Shown piece by piece: positions 1 through 8,149 of a stretch of 32,442 nucleotides of DNA (within the stretch, counting starts at the first letter, position 1; every line of letters begins with the position of its first letter). A program made the translations under genes and the position numbers. The stretch covers positions 1-32,442 of the forward strand of contig BQIW01000052.1 in the NCBI GenBank assembly GCA_021604105.1. The letters are read 5' to 3'. The stretch comes from Nitrospirales bacterium (GTDB lineage: Bacteria; Nitrospirota; Nitrospiria; Nitrospirales; UBA8639). The notes beneath the pieces are model-generated. The model was not told the origin of the DNA and made no database searches. It was given only the letters and a program-made list of their open reading frames with translations.

Positions 1-112
1 AAAAAAGTCCGTCCAGCAAGGCCGCAGCCGTTTTTTCGCGCGGAGCGTACGCGTAGTACGTGAGCACGGGAAAAGGGCGAGAACGCCGCTGGCGGCTTTT
101 TTCAACAGACCC
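1..112 (+). repeat. Dispersed repeat, copy 1 (short form, cut by window edge)
   Basis: This is the right-hand part of a repeat present four times in the window (also at 4112-4325 on the minus strand, 16623-16815 and 18367-18582). It contains the shared core around GAGCGTACGCGTAGTACGTG and ends with GCCGCTGGCGGCTTTTTT followed by CAACAGACCC. The GC-rich inverted repeat plus T-run looks like a rho-independent terminator on the + strand, though the hairpin is small. The left end lies outside the window. Confidence 0.9.
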
Positions 113-286
113 ATGGTGAATAACAACCGCTTCGGCAAAATACCAAGCGCGCCACAAATGACACGCGAGTATAGCCCAGGGTAGGGGTATTCTCAAGAAA
201 CCAGCGGCATAAGGTTGCGGGGAAATTTCAGAAAAGAGTAGACTGGGTGCCTTGCTGAACCATCCAAGGAGACGAGCCTTCAACGC

Positions 287-688
287 ATGAAAAAATCGCA
301 CAATTCTTCAAAATCAGGCTATTCGGAACGGCATGCCAAGAGCGGGATTGCCGATAAATTGCCAAAAATCGAAACCTGGCCGAATCAATATCCAGGCTAT
401 GAAATTACCATTGAAATTCCTGAATATACGGCTATTTGTCCCAAAACAGGACTCCCTGATTTTGGCACGATCCGGTTGACCTATGTGCCGGACAAATCCT
501 GTCTTGAATTAAAATCCCTCAAAATGTATATCCACGCCTATCGAAACCTGGGAATCTTTTATGAAAATGCGGTCAACAGAATCCTGGCCGATTTCGTCAA
601 AGCCTGCCGCCCGGTCTCGGCAACTGTGACTGGGGAATTCACTGCCAGAGGCGGACTCCGTAGCGTCATCCGAGCCAGCTATCCTTAG
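287..688 (+). CDS. queF: NADPH-dependent 7-cyano-7-deazaguanine reductase QueF, short (unimodal) type
   Basis: QueF reduces the nitrile preQ0 to the amine preQ1 with NADPH in the cytoplasm, a late step of queuosine synthesis for tRNA. The 133-residue product has the family signatures. CPKTGLPDF (residues 51-59) holds the nucleophilic Cys51 and the acid Asp58. ELKSLK (74-79) is the QueF motif, and Glu93 lies in FYENAVNRI. The His that often precedes this Glu is Tyr92 here. The length fits the single-domain class and not the two-domain E. coli form. An AAGGAG at 266-271 precedes the ATG with rather long spacing of about 15 nt. The gene stands alone: no other queuosine genes are visible nearby. 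Confidence 0.95.
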   Translation: MKKSHNSSKSGYSERHAKSGIADKLPKIETWPNQYPGYEITIEIPEYTAICPKTGLPDFGTIRLTYVPDKSCLELKSLKMYIHAYRNLGIFYENAVNRILADFVKACRPVSATVTGEFTARGGLRSVIRASYP

Positions 689-899
689 TCGCTTTTCTCT
701 CCTCTCCATCCTAGGACATAGACGTGCCACGTTAATGCCATCTGCTTCATTGAAAGAGTGCGTTTCGGCAACCCAATAGGCCAGGATGCCCGATTGAGCT
801 CCGGGAAAAGAAGGTAGAGGGAGGCAGAAATTCTTGGATTGAGAGCGCGGCGAGATGACTAGCACATTTCAGTTCCAGCAGTAGTATATTTTTTCTTCG

Positions 900-1214
900 T
901 CATGGCTGCCACTGCGAAAAGTTCAGGACATCGCGACTGCCATGTAGCACACGCACGATACGAATCCGATCAGTCAGAATCCGATAGAACACCACATGCT
1001 GTTCTTTGACCAGACTTCGTAAACCGACGCGGATGTCTTTTCGGTGTTTCCCTACATGGGGAGTGTTGCAAAGTTGCTGAAAAACGGCTTCAAAACCGGA
1101 GACATACCCTCTCGCCTGATTCCGACCAAAGTGACTCTCGGTGTAATCAAAAATATCTTCGAGATCGCGGTCCGCTTCCTGAGACAGTTCGTAAAAGATA
1201 TTGGGCGAAGCCAT
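900..1214 (-). CDS. parE: ParE/RelE-family toxin
   Basis: This is the toxin of a type II toxin-antitoxin pair; ParE proteins typically poison DNA gyrase. The 104-residue product matches the ParE pattern: DLEDIFDYTESHFG near the N-terminus, QARGYVSGFEAVFQQL in the helical hairpin, then GKHRKDIRVGLRSL, HVVFYRI and RIVRVLHGSRD at the C-terminal strands. The start lies 3 nt beyond the stop of the upstream parD, so the two are one transcript, probably translationally coupled. Repression by the ParD or ParDE complex at the promoter upstream of parD is expected from the family. A RelE-type RNase activity cannot be excluded from sequence alone. Confidence 0.9.
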   Translation of the reverse strand: MASPNIFYELSQEADRDLEDIFDYTESHFGRNQARGYVSGFEAVFQQLCNTPHVGKHRKDIRVGLRSLVKEQHVVFYRILTDRIRIVRVLHGSRDVLNFSQWQP

Positions 1215-1217
1215 CTC

Positions 1218-1451
1218 CTATGATTGGCTCGCCTTTGCTTTGGCACGAATAATATCGTGCACCTTCCTGGGACTGGCTGGTCCCTCCCACCCTTTCGCCA
1301 TTTCTGCCCTAAGTTCTTCAATGACACGGTGCCGATAGACCTCATGCAAGCGTAAGGCATCCCGGACAACCTCGCTCGCGTTTTGATAATCCCCTGTTTT
1401 CAGCTGGGCTGAAATATATTCTTCCTGTTTTTTCGTAAAGCTGACGTTCAT
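1218..1451 (-). CDS. parD: ParD-family antitoxin
   Basis: This antitoxin and transcriptional autorepressor neutralises the adjacent ParE. The 77-residue product begins MNVSFTKKQEEYISAQ, a typical ParD/CopG ribbon-helix-helix start, followed by TGDYQNASEVVRDALRL, the conserved second-helix segment. The C-terminal half is charged and would be the toxin-binding tail. The frame is open further upstream, but the ATG at 1451 has a strong AGGAGG about 6 nt before it, which decides the start. Two direct repeats of CTAAAAT lie in the promoter region just upstream. Confidence 0.92.
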   Translation of the reverse strand: MNVSFTKKQEEYISAQLKTGDYQNASEVVRDALRLHEVYRHRVIEELRAEMAKGWEGPASPRKVHDIIRAKAKASQS

Positions 1452-1480
1452 CGGTGCCTCCTCCTTTTTGGCCTGTTTGC

Positions 1481-1511
1481 CTAAAATATCAATTATGTCT
1501 AAAATTGCCAA
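1481..1511 (-). promoter_or_regulatory. Predicted parDE promoter with direct-repeat operator
   Basis: On the minus strand TTGGCA (1506-1511) and TATTTT (1483-1488) are separated by exactly 17 nt and resemble sigma70 -35 and -10 boxes. On the plus strand CTAAAAT occurs at 1481-1487 and again at 1499-1505, 18 nt apart, overlapping both boxes. ParD-type repressors bind such repeats, so an autoregulatory operator is likely. Confidence 0.5.
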
Positions 1512-1519
1512 ATATAGCC

Positions 1520-1790
1520 ATAGACAGCATCGAATCCTTCACATCTAACATATCGGATGATGGAACCATTCGTGTTCTTCTCGATGCGCCTGCCGAGCCT
1601 TTCATATTTATAGGTAATCGTCGTGCTGTCCGGCCGATCAATTTGACTCAATTGATCTTACGCATCCCAATGATAGGTAGTCACTGCGGAACTGCGGAAG
1701 TCGTTTTAATCGTCTTGGTCGTCAGATTCCCATTGTTGTCGTAGCTGTAGGTGAATTGATCGTCTTCCAACAACCGGTTCAAGATCGTTA
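1520..1790 (-). pseudogene. Decayed RHS/YD-repeat protein fragment
   Basis: Minus-strand translation gives recognisable RHS repeat text in pieces: YDNNGNLTTKT near 1710-1750, then YHWDA, DQLSQIDRPDSTTITYKYE and RLGRRIEKNTNG. A 2-nt frameshift near 1690 separates the first piece from the second, and a TAA interrupts the second piece right after YHWDA. There is no start, and no core or toxin domain. This is a remnant of a once large cell-surface or polymorphic-toxin type gene. It sits directly upstream of the parDE promoter, so parDE may have inserted next to, or replaced, its 3' part. Confidence 0.7.
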
Positions 1791-1854
1791 TGGATATGTA
1801 TAGGGGTCATTAGGGGTCAAATCTTTTGTTGAATAATTGCTGTCTCCACCTGCT

Positions 1855-2166
1855 CTACCTAGCTCTTGAAGCGGGAGTCGCTGAGCCGTTTCGCCCGGAC
1901 CTGCGCACAGGCCCACCCACGGTCCTATAAAACAGGAAATTTTTATGCAAGGGTCTAGAGCAAGCAGGACAGTTAACTTTTTGAAATTTCCAATTCATAT
2001 ATTTTCCACTTTTTCCTCCAGATCCACTTCCGACTCCCCCCGGACCGCCAGGCCCACTTCCGGCACCACCTGGAGGTCCAATTTTTGTATAGCCCCCAGA
2101 AACGTCCTCTAACGCGATGGTGTAGGTCCGGCCAGTCAGCCGGGAAAGGGGAATAAATACAGGGGT
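1855..2166 (-). pseudogene. Start-less ORF with Gly-rich linker and CPAC motif
   Basis: On the minus strand, just after a TAG, an open frame of 103 codons encodes a beta-rich stretch (FIPLSRLTGRTYTIALEDV), a glycine/proline/serine-rich linker, then KVNCPACSRPLHKNFLFY. There is no usable start codon before the internal Met of KYMNWK. This looks like a decayed 3' fragment of a surface or phage-related gene. Its proximity to the RHS remnant suggests both are debris of one variable region. I do not recognise the family. Confidence 0.35.
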
Positions 2167-2215
2167 CTAAATCAAAGACCCTTCAGGAAACTAAATTGGG
2201 AAGGAGCCTTTTTTC

Positions 2216-2635
2216 TCACATGATGCGAGATTTAACAATCAACGACCCCACATTAGAGCCGTATAAGGCCCTCACCATTGGGGAGAAACTAAAGTAGAGA
2301 ATCCAAAGACCATGAATAAGGATGGCAGTAATCAGCTCAGATACTCTCGAAGGCAAAAAAATGGGATGGGCCACAAGAAATAGTTGATACAGTTGAGCCA
2401 ACAGCGGACTCCAGCGAACTTTGAAAATTAAGAAAAGCCCTATTAGCAAAGAAGCCATGTGAAGTATGCCCATGTATATCTCAGGACCGATATTAAAAAA
2501 CACTTCCCAAGGTGGGTCGCTGAAAAAGATCGTGGTCCATTGAAACAACCGAATGAAAATATAAAACGTGAGAATATTATGCCCTAAGTGGGGATAATAT
2601 TCGAAAACATTCCCAAAGAAATCATTTTTTTTCAT
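2216..2635 (-). CDS. Hypothetical integral membrane protein
   Basis: The 139-residue product is strongly hydrophobic, with about four predicted membrane segments: NILTFYIFIRLFQWTTIFF, IYMGILHMASLLIGLFLIF, LYQLFLVAHPIFL and ITAILIHGLWILYFSF. Short polar loops separate them. I recognise no family motif. The ribosome-binding site before the ATG is weak. Codon use is more A/T-rich than in the aminotransferase to its right, and it lies beside the RHS debris, so it may belong to the same accessory region. It could be a small uncharacterised inner-membrane protein; function unknown. Confidence 0.6.
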   Translation of the reverse strand: MKKNDFFGNVFEYYPHLGHNILTFYIFIRLFQWTTIFFSDPPWEVFFNIGPEIYMGILHMASLLIGLFLIFKVRWSPLLAQLYQLFLVAHPIFLPSRVSELITAILIHGLWILYFSFSPMVRALYGSNVGSLIVKSRIM

Positions 2636-2870
2636 ATCACTCGCTTAATATCCAGGCATATTCTTCGGCATTTTTGCGTCCATACCCGAATATCTTGGAA
2701 TCCTAAGCTTCCCTTATTTTTAAAAACCTAAATTTGGCACATCCTCCATAAACAAAATGAAAATGATAGGAACCACTTCCAATTTCTTAAAAGGACATAG
2801 GGTTGCCCGCATGACACAAGCCGTATTCCGTCCTCATACGGGAACACGCCAGCTTCAATTCTGACGGCAT

Positions 2871-3986
2871 CTATTTATTTAAAAAGGCTTTAATCGTGTC
2901 GACCACATACTGGAGTTGATCCTGGGTGAGTTCCGGATAGATGGGAAGAGAAAGCACCTCTTGGGAGAGCTGTTCCGAGACCGGAAAATCGCCTTTACGA
3001 TACCCGAGATCCTGGTAACATTCTTGAAGGTGAAGAGGGACAGGATAATAAATGCGATTGCCTATTCCATGGTGGGTTAGGTAGGCACTGAGTTCGTCTC
3101 GCTGCCGCGTGCGAATGGTGAACTGGTTGTAAACATGACTATTGCCTGATGCCACGATCGGCACAGTCACCCGCTCATCAAGACCGCATGCCTGAAACAG
3201 CTGCCGGTAAGAGGCCGCATGCGCTTGGCGCTTCGCGGTCCACTCGGCCAAATACTGAAATTTCACGTGAAGGATGGCCGCTTGTAGCGCATCCAACCGA
3301 CTGTTCATCCCGATGAGATGATGGTGATATTCTGAACGGCTTCCATGGACCCGTAAGAGTTGCAGTCGTTCGGCCACCAATGGGTCCCGGGTAGTTATCA
3401 ACCCGCCGTCCCCAAATCCCCCTAAATTTTTCGACGGAAAAAAACTGAAGCCCCCCGTGCGTCCGAAGGCTCCGGCCCGGACACCGTTTCGAGCCGCACC
3501 GATGGCCTGGCAGGCATCCTCAATGACCGGGATCCCCCGGGCATCGGCAATCTGAAGAATCGTTTCCATATCCGCGCATTGCCCAAAGAGATGGATCGGA
3601 AGAATGGCTTTGACGTCTGACGTGAGGCTATCCGCTAACCGTGTGGAATCGAGATTAAACGTATCAGGCGTCACATCGACAAACACCGGACGCGCATGAA
3701 GCCGGGAAATCACTCCTGCAGACGCAAAAAATGTAAAGGGGACTGTCACGACACGATCGCCCGGTTGAACCCCAACTTCCATCAACGACAACAATAACGC
3801 ATCGCTTCCTGATGCCACCCCAATCGCATGGTCTGTACCGATATATGATGCCAGGGTCTGCTCCAGGTTCTGAACATGGGTGCCCAGAATAAGACTTTGT
3901 TCCTCACACACCTCTTCCAATACCACCTGGATGTCCTGTTTGATGCTGGCGTATTGGGATTTCAAATCAAGAAGGGGAACGTTCAC
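2871..3986 (-). CDS. DegT/DnrJ/EryC1/StrS-family PLP-dependent sugar aminotransferase
   Basis: Family members transfer an amino group, usually from glutamate, to a keto-sugar nucleotide, giving amino sugars for surface polysaccharides. The 371-residue product has normal family length. It starts MNVPLLDLKSQYASIK, has SGSDAL (59-64) for phosphate binding, EDACQAIGA near 156 with the cofactor-binding Asp, and the Schiff-base Lys186 in SFFPSKNLGG. The start is GTG at 3986, supported by the conserved N-terminus although no clear Shine-Dalgarno is visible. No other polysaccharide genes flank it, so the exact sugar cannot be inferred. The nearest related activities would be WecE- or WlbE-like. Confidence 0.93.
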   Translation of the reverse strand: MNVPLLDLKSQYASIKQDIQVVLEEVCEEQSLILGTHVQNLEQTLASYIGTDHAIGVASGSDALLLSLMEVGVQPGDRVVTVPFTFFASAGVISRLHARPVFVDVTPDTFNLDSTRLADSLTSDVKAILPIHLFGQCADMETILQIADARGIPVIEDACQAIGAARNGVRAGAFGRTGGFSFFPSKNLGGFGDGGLITTRDPLVAERLQLLRVHGSRSEYHHHLIGMNSRLDALQAAILHVKFQYLAEWTAKRQAHAASYRQLFQACGLDERVTVPIVASGNSHVYNQFTIRTRQRDELSAYLTHHGIGNRIYYPVPLHLQECYQDLGYRKGDFPVSEQLSQEVLSLPIYPELTQDQLQYVVDTIKAFLNK

Positions 3987-4111
3987 GATATCACGATTCC
4001 ATAATTGTCTGGGGACTCTAAAGGAATTGACCGTATGGACAGCAATTTATCAAAAAGGAGGCAATTGAGAGGCAAGGGCAACCATACCAACAACGTTTTC
4101 TGAATGCTATA

Positions 4112-4325
4112 GGGGTCTGTTGAAAAAAGCCGCCAGCGGCGTTCTCGCCATTTTCCCGTGCTCACGTACTACGCGTACGCTCCGCGCGGAAAAACGGCTG
4201 CGGCCTGGCTGGACGGACCCTTCGGGAAGACTCAGGGCATGCTTTTTTGAACCGACCCGGAGCCTTTGATGAGGAATCTCATCCTGCGCAAATTGGCCCT
4301 TGAACATCCTTATTATTCAACACTC
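4112..4325 (-). repeat. Dispersed repeat, copy 2 (long form)
   Basis: This full-length copy reads on the minus strand from GAGTGTTGAATAATAAGG to CAACAGACCCC. It contains the hairpin GATGAG-ATTC-CTCATC, then a central segment with GGTTCAAAAAAGCATGCC that is missing from copies 1 and 3, the conserved core with GAGCGTACGCGTAGTACGTG, and the terminal GCCGCTGGCGGCTTTTTT. It lies 24 bp downstream of the yqaA stop in the same orientation, so the terminal hairpin with T-run could end the DUF2835-yqaA transcript. Confidence 0.93.
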
Positions 4326-4349
4326 GCTATAGGCAAACGCCTGCGTCCT

Positions 4350-4787
4350 TCACCCGCCACTGTTGGGTAACAACGCGAACAAGACCACATACCGGCACCC
4401 CTTGCCAATCCCAATACACAATAGGGAACGCATCCAGCCCATCCCCACCCATCCTGCGGCGATACACAGCGGATCCCCAATGACCGGCACCCAGGACAAT
4501 AGCAGCACTGGACTGCCCCACTTACGAACCCGTTCCACGGCGAGATGGTGGGCCGGCTTGGTGAACTCATGGAGTGGATACCACCACCCAATAAACCACC
4601 CCAAGGCCCAGGAACTCATCCCACCCAGGGTATTGCCTGCCGTCGCCGTAGCAAGCAGACTCCAGGCCGGAAGATGCCCCTGTGCGGCCAGAATGAGGAA
4701 GACGACCTCAGAGCTCCCCGGTAATACGGTTGAGGAAAGAAACGCACTCAGGAATAATCCGACAAGGGAATACTCATCTCCAGTCAT
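4350..4787 (-). CDS. YqaA-type VTT-domain (DedA-related) inner membrane protein
   Basis: The 145-residue membrane protein resembles the YqaA branch of the VTT/SNARE-associated superfamily, relatives of DedA proteins implicated in membrane-lipid handling. Visible signatures are FLSSTVLPGSSEVVF (17-30) with the re-entrant-loop Pro-Gly, GNTLGGMSSWALGWFIG (51-67), and SWVPVIGDPLCIAAGW (98-113) towards the C-terminus. The ATG at 4787 is chosen because the conserved domain begins there; the frame continues far upstream but only as the shadow of the DUF2835 gene. The start lies 11 nt after the DUF2835 stop, so they are co-transcribed. A dispersed repeat with terminator-like end follows. Confidence 0.85.
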   Translation of the reverse strand: MTGDEYSLVGLFLSAFLSSTVLPGSSEVVFLILAAQGHLPAWSLLATATAGNTLGGMSSWALGWFIGWWYPLHEFTKPAHHLAVERVRKWGSPVLLLSWVPVIGDPLCIAAGWVGMGWMRSLLCIGIGKGCRYVVLFALLPNSGG

Positions 4788-4798
4788 AGCGGCAGCAT

Positions 4799-5029
4799 TC
4801 ACCTGTCGTCCTGTGCCAGACGAATCGAATGAAACTTCAAATCTGCATCGAAGGTAATCTCGAAGGTCCCCTGGACCCCCTGATGGGAGACAAAGGGACG
4901 AAGCACTCTGGCGGGGAATTGGATCGTCCGACCATCGATTGACTGTGCCACCACAGATTCCGCCACTCCCTGGTAATAGGCCTGAAAGCGTTCTGGTGAA
5001 ATTTTCAGCCTCACGGTCACGGTTTGCAT
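4799..5029 (-). CDS. DUF2835 family protein
   Basis: This small 76-residue soluble protein matches the DUF2835 pattern: a first beta strand TVRLKIS, FQAYYQGVAESVVAQS, then DGRTIQFPARVLRPFVSHQGVQGTFEI. Residues around the FPARxLRPFVxHxGxxGxFE segment are the most conserved part of that family. No catalytic residues or known function are established. It is the first gene of a two-gene unit with yqaA. A GGGGAG some 20 nt upstream is too distant to be an obvious ribosome-binding site, so the start is assigned from the conserved N-terminus. Confidence 0.85.
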   Translation of the reverse strand: MQTVTVRLKISPERFQAYYQGVAESVVAQSIDGRTIQFPARVLRPFVSHQGVQGTFEITFDADLKFHSIRLAQDDR

Positions 5030-5249
5030 AGTAGGCCCCGGAAATTCTCCCCACGCCTCATTCCAGGCACCCGGATCTTTTCATTCCCCAACTCCCATAC
5101 AGCCTATCTAGCCTCCGACGCACCTCTCATGCTATGAACTGATAGGCCCGATGCCCTAAGCGCACTCCACATTTTATCGATGGTCTCGGGTACAATATCA
5201 AGAGAGAGGATTGACTTCATATTGCCGATGCACCACATCCATTTTAACT

Positions 5250-6038
5250 ATGACTGATTATCGCCAGGAACTCTCCATCATCCGACAGGCCCTGCTCCGC
5301 GCAAGTGGTCGCCTTCACAGAATCCAGTATGAAGGATTAGCCGTCCGGATCAAGCCGGACGGATCGCCAGTAACCAATGGCGACTTGGAAGTCAATCGTA
5401 TCGTTCAGGAAGCCTTGTTTGCCGTTTATCCTGATGATGGCTGGCTCTCGGAAGAATCGCCTGACAACCCTATCAGACTGAAAAAAAACCGTGTGTGGAT
5501 CCTGGATCCCATTGATGGGACCAAACCCTTTATTAAATACCTCCCACAATTTGCGATCTCCCTGGCGCTCATTGACCATGGACAGGTTTCAATCGGGATT
5601 ATCTTCAACCCCGCCACCCGGGAATATTATTGTGCCGTACGAGGTGAACCGGCTACCGTAAATGGCTGCCCTATTCATGTCGGCCAGGCCACCGGACACC
5701 GCTTATCGTTCTTGGTAAACACGGGCCCCATGGACCGCTCGATCATTCGCTCATGGCGAGAAACCGCCAATTGCCGCCCGCTTCTGGGTTCCATTGCTTA
5801 TTCATTGGCACTGGTAGCTGCCGGACAGATTGACGGAGTGATCAATTTTGGCCTACAAAACGAATGGGATATCGCGGCTGCCGTCCTCCTGGTTCAAGCG
5901 GCGGGAGGGATCGTCGTGGACAGAGGCCTGAAACCCATTCAATGCAACCAACCTCAGCCCACCGTCAATGGCATTGTCGCCGCTCGCCCTGATGCCATCC
6001 CGGTAATCAAACAACTTCTCGGTCACCTCCCTGACTAG
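5250..6038 (+). CDS. Inositol monophosphatase-family phosphatase (SuhB/CysQ/HisN-like)
   Basis: These Mg-dependent enzymes hydrolyse small phosphomonoesters such as inositol-1-phosphate, PAP (3'-phosphoadenosine 5'-phosphate) or histidinol phosphate. The 262-residue product shows the metal-site signatures: GDLEVNR (44-50), SEES (67-70) with the first Glu, LDPIDGT (85-91) with the two catalytic Asp residues, and NEWDIAAAVLLVQAAGG (204-220) with the C-terminal Asp. ATG 5250 is preferred because the fold starts there. A TTG at 5211 is in frame, but the AGAGAGGA just before it is too close. Substrate cannot be told from sequence; the neighbourhood has no cysteine or histidine genes. Confidence 0.9.
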   Translation: MTDYRQELSIIRQALLRASGRLHRIQYEGLAVRIKPDGSPVTNGDLEVNRIVQEALFAVYPDDGWLSEESPDNPIRLKKNRVWILDPIDGTKPFIKYLPQFAISLALIDHGQVSIGIIFNPATREYYCAVRGEPATVNGCPIHVGQATGHRLSFLVNTGPMDRSIIRSWRETANCRPLLGSIAYSLALVAAGQIDGVINFGLQNEWDIAAAVLLVQAAGGIVVDRGLKPIQCNQPQPTVNGIVAARPDAIPVIKQLLGHLPD

Positions 6039-6312
6039 CATATTCCATCACGCCACAGGCGTATCTTTATCTCCACCCATAGGGGAGAAAGAGTATTCCT
6101 ACTCTGCTTGAATGTTTCATGTTTGTTCAACCTGTATGAGATTCACGCGTTTTGGTGTATCATTTTTCAGCGTAATGAGCCCCACTCCATTCTGCAATCA
6201 TTCGAAAATGTCCAGGCCTCGGCATTCTCCTCTCCCATCTTCTTCATCAAAAATCTTTCCCGGCCGGTTTCCTCTTAATCTCAGCAGGATTCAACCGAAA
6301 AAACAGAATGAC

Positions 6313-6330
6313 CAACACACGTATGTGTTG
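6313..6330. promoter_or_regulatory. Perfect inverted repeat upstream of the receiver-like gene
   Basis: CAACACA (6313-6319) and TGTGTTG (6324-6330) form a perfect 7-bp inverted repeat around CGTA, about 78 nt before the start of the receiver-like gene. Its position suggests a binding site for a dimeric regulator, but no promoter boxes can be assigned with confidence. Otherwise the 369-nt gap 6039-6407 holds no gene I can support. Confidence 0.35.
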
Positions 6331-6407
6331 TCGTATATCAGACGTCAATCCTTCACCAGACTAAAGTGTGAACAGCCTGCGTCAACCAGGAAGATGAGCA
6401 TCGGATC

Positions 6408-6860
6408 ATGCGCGGAGCCGTCAAAAACACGTTTAAGATTTTGACCATCGAGGATGATATCGCTCAGATAGAAGCCCTCAAAGAAGCCCTGACGGTGGCG
6501 CAAATCATCTGCGTGGAAATTCTGGAGGCCGAAGACGGCGAACAAGGCATGGCCTTTTTAAATCAGGAGTATCCCTTCATGGATGCCCCACAACCCGACC
6601 TGATTTTTCTCTCCAATCATCTCCCTGATGTGTCGGGAGAAGAGATTATAAAGGGACTTCAACGCGACCGCCGCTTACGGTCGATTCCGGTGGCCTTATT
6701 TTCGGAAGAGCCTCCATCTCAATCGAAAGATTTTTCCTTCCCTCCCAATTGCCATCTTTTCAAACGACCGAAGACTTGCGACGAATGGATTTATGTGCTG
6801 CGATGCATTGAAGATGTCTGGGTTTCGCTCTTAAACATGGCAGGGAAACCTCTCATTTAA
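6408..6860 (+). CDS. Stand-alone receiver-domain protein lacking the phosphoacceptor Asp
   Basis: The 150-residue product has the CheY-like receiver fold. KILTIEDD (10-17) carries the acidic Mg-binding pair, PDLIFLSNHLPDVSGEEI (63-80) is the beta3/loop region, VALFSEEP (95-102) contains the Ser/Thr position, and LFKRP (117-121) contains the conserved Lys119. In PDLIFLSNHLP the usual phosphoacceptor Asp is Ser69, so normal Asp phosphorylation is not possible. The domain layout resembles Rcp1-type single-domain regulators, with no output domain. Such pseudo-receivers usually act by protein interaction. The start ATG has only a distant AGGA. The 3' end overlaps the convergent rlmL gene by 8 nt. 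Confidence 0.85.
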   Translation: MRGAVKNTFKILTIEDDIAQIEALKEALTVAQIICVEILEAEDGEQGMAFLNQEYPFMDAPQPDLIFLSNHLPDVSGEEIIKGLQRDRRLRSIPVALFSEEPPSQSKDFSFPPNCHLFKRPKTCDEWIYVLRCIEDVWVSLLNMAGKPLI

Positions 6861-8040
6861 GGCCTGATTTGTTCAATGCCTGTTGCCTGGCCTGCCTTGC
6901 CGGTTTCCGGTTACCTCCGGCCACCATCTGAAATTCATACAGCCTCGATTCCAACGGACCATTGAACAGAGGGATTTTGCGTGACGGCGCCAAATGAATC
7001 AGTTTAGGCAGACGCGAATCGGCTGTGAGCACATAGACCCCCCACCCCGCAAACTGCTGTTTCAACAGATTCCCAAATTTCGGATACCACTCCTCCAGTT
7101 CCGACCGGTCTCCCATTCTCACTCCATAGGGAGGATTGGTCACCAGAAAACCTTTCGGGCCGGGAGGTGTCATATCCAATACGTCCACCTGATCTAATCG
7201 AATATCTTCAAGACCTAAACCTTCAAGATTTCTTTTTGCCATAGTCAAGGCATTCGCATCCTCATCATACCCAATAATAGATGGACTCGGACCGGGGAGG
7301 ATCGGTTTGATCGACTCTTGGCGTACATGATCCCAGGTTGTGGAATCAAAATTCTTTAGGTGCCGAAAGGCAAATTCCCGTCCACGGCCTGGGGCAATCC
7401 CTTTGGCCATCAAGGCCGCCTCAATTAAAAAGGTGCCGGCGCCACACATCGGATCAAGTAAAACCCGCTCACCGGTCCAACCTGTAAGCCTGAGGATGCC
7501 GGCCGCCAGATTTTCCCGTATCGGCGCTTCTCCCGCCACCTTCCGCCATCCACGCTTAAACAGCGGATCTCCGGAGGTATCGATATACCACACCACATGA
7601 TCGACAGCGACAAAGACCACAATTTGAATATCGGGGTGTCGTTTACTGACCTCGGGGCGCGCATGTGTTACCCGGACAAATCGGTCACAAATGGCATCTT
7701 TCACGCGTAGCGTCGCAAACTCCAGACTCTTCAGCGGAGAATGTTGAGCAATCATGCGAACTTTGATATGACAGTCCACGGAAAAATAGTCGGGCCAGGG
7801 AAGACTTGAGGCAAGGCGATACAGGTCTTCCTCATCCCGGTACCACCCCTGCCCAACCCGCCACAGAATACGGCTGGCGATCCGACTTTCCAAGTTGAGC
7901 CGGTAGCAGAGAGGAAAAACCCCTTGACATTCGACGCCACCGGGAGTCGATCGAATCTCCTGCCCGCCTAACTCTTGAAGTTCTTGGCTTAGAACGTCTT
8001 CTAAACCACGAGGACACGTTGCAAAAAACTTTTCCATCAT
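6853..8040 (-). CDS. rlmL: THUMP-domain 23S rRNA guanine-N2 methyltransferase, RlmL-type
   Basis: This S-adenosylmethionine-dependent enzyme probably makes m2G at the position equivalent to 2445 of 23S rRNA. The 395-residue product starts with the ferredoxin-like/THUMP part (MMEKFFATCPRGLEDVL to about residue 155). The Rossmann methyltransferase domain follows, with DPMCGAGTFLIEA (196-208) for cofactor binding, GYDED (247-251) and the catalytic TNPPYG (291-296). In E. coli RlmL is fused to RlmK; here only the RlmL half exists, as in Bacillus YpsC-type proteins. The basic C-terminal tail after residue 375 may bind RNA. It converges on the receiver-like gene with an 8-nt overlap. Confidence 0.9.
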   Translation of the reverse strand: MMEKFFATCPRGLEDVLSQELQELGGQEIRSTPGGVECQGVFPLCYRLNLESRIASRILWRVGQGWYRDEEDLYRLASSLPWPDYFSVDCHIKVRMIAQHSPLKSLEFATLRVKDAICDRFVRVTHARPEVSKRHPDIQIVVFVAVDHVVWYIDTSGDPLFKRGWRKVAGEAPIRENLAAGILRLTGWTGERVLLDPMCGAGTFLIEAALMAKGIAPGRGREFAFRHLKNFDSTTWDHVRQESIKPILPGPSPSIIGYDEDANALTMAKRNLEGLGLEDIRLDQVDVLDMTPPGPKGFLVTNPPYGVRMGDRSELEEWYPKFGNLLKQQFAGWGVYVLTADSRLPKLIHLAPSRKIPLFNGPLESRLYEFQMVAGGNRKPARQARQQALNKSGLK

Positions 8041-8149
8041 AAGAATGTACGCGCGAGGTATGGTGACCGGTTCAGCTTAGCAAGAATTGGGAATGAAGAA
8101 TATTCCTCAAATCGAGTTCCATTGATGTCCCAATCCCATTCCGGCTACC

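Noticed and set aside
2821-2841. Hairpin CCGTAT/ATACGG downstream of the aminotransferase gene as its terminator
   Set aside because: The stem is only 6 bp and no T-run follows on the minus strand.
4363-4857. Long plus-strand open frame of 164 codons opposite yqaA
   Set aside because: It is the complement of a well-supported membrane-protein gene and its translation shows no domain, only residues expected from the reversed hydrophobic codons.
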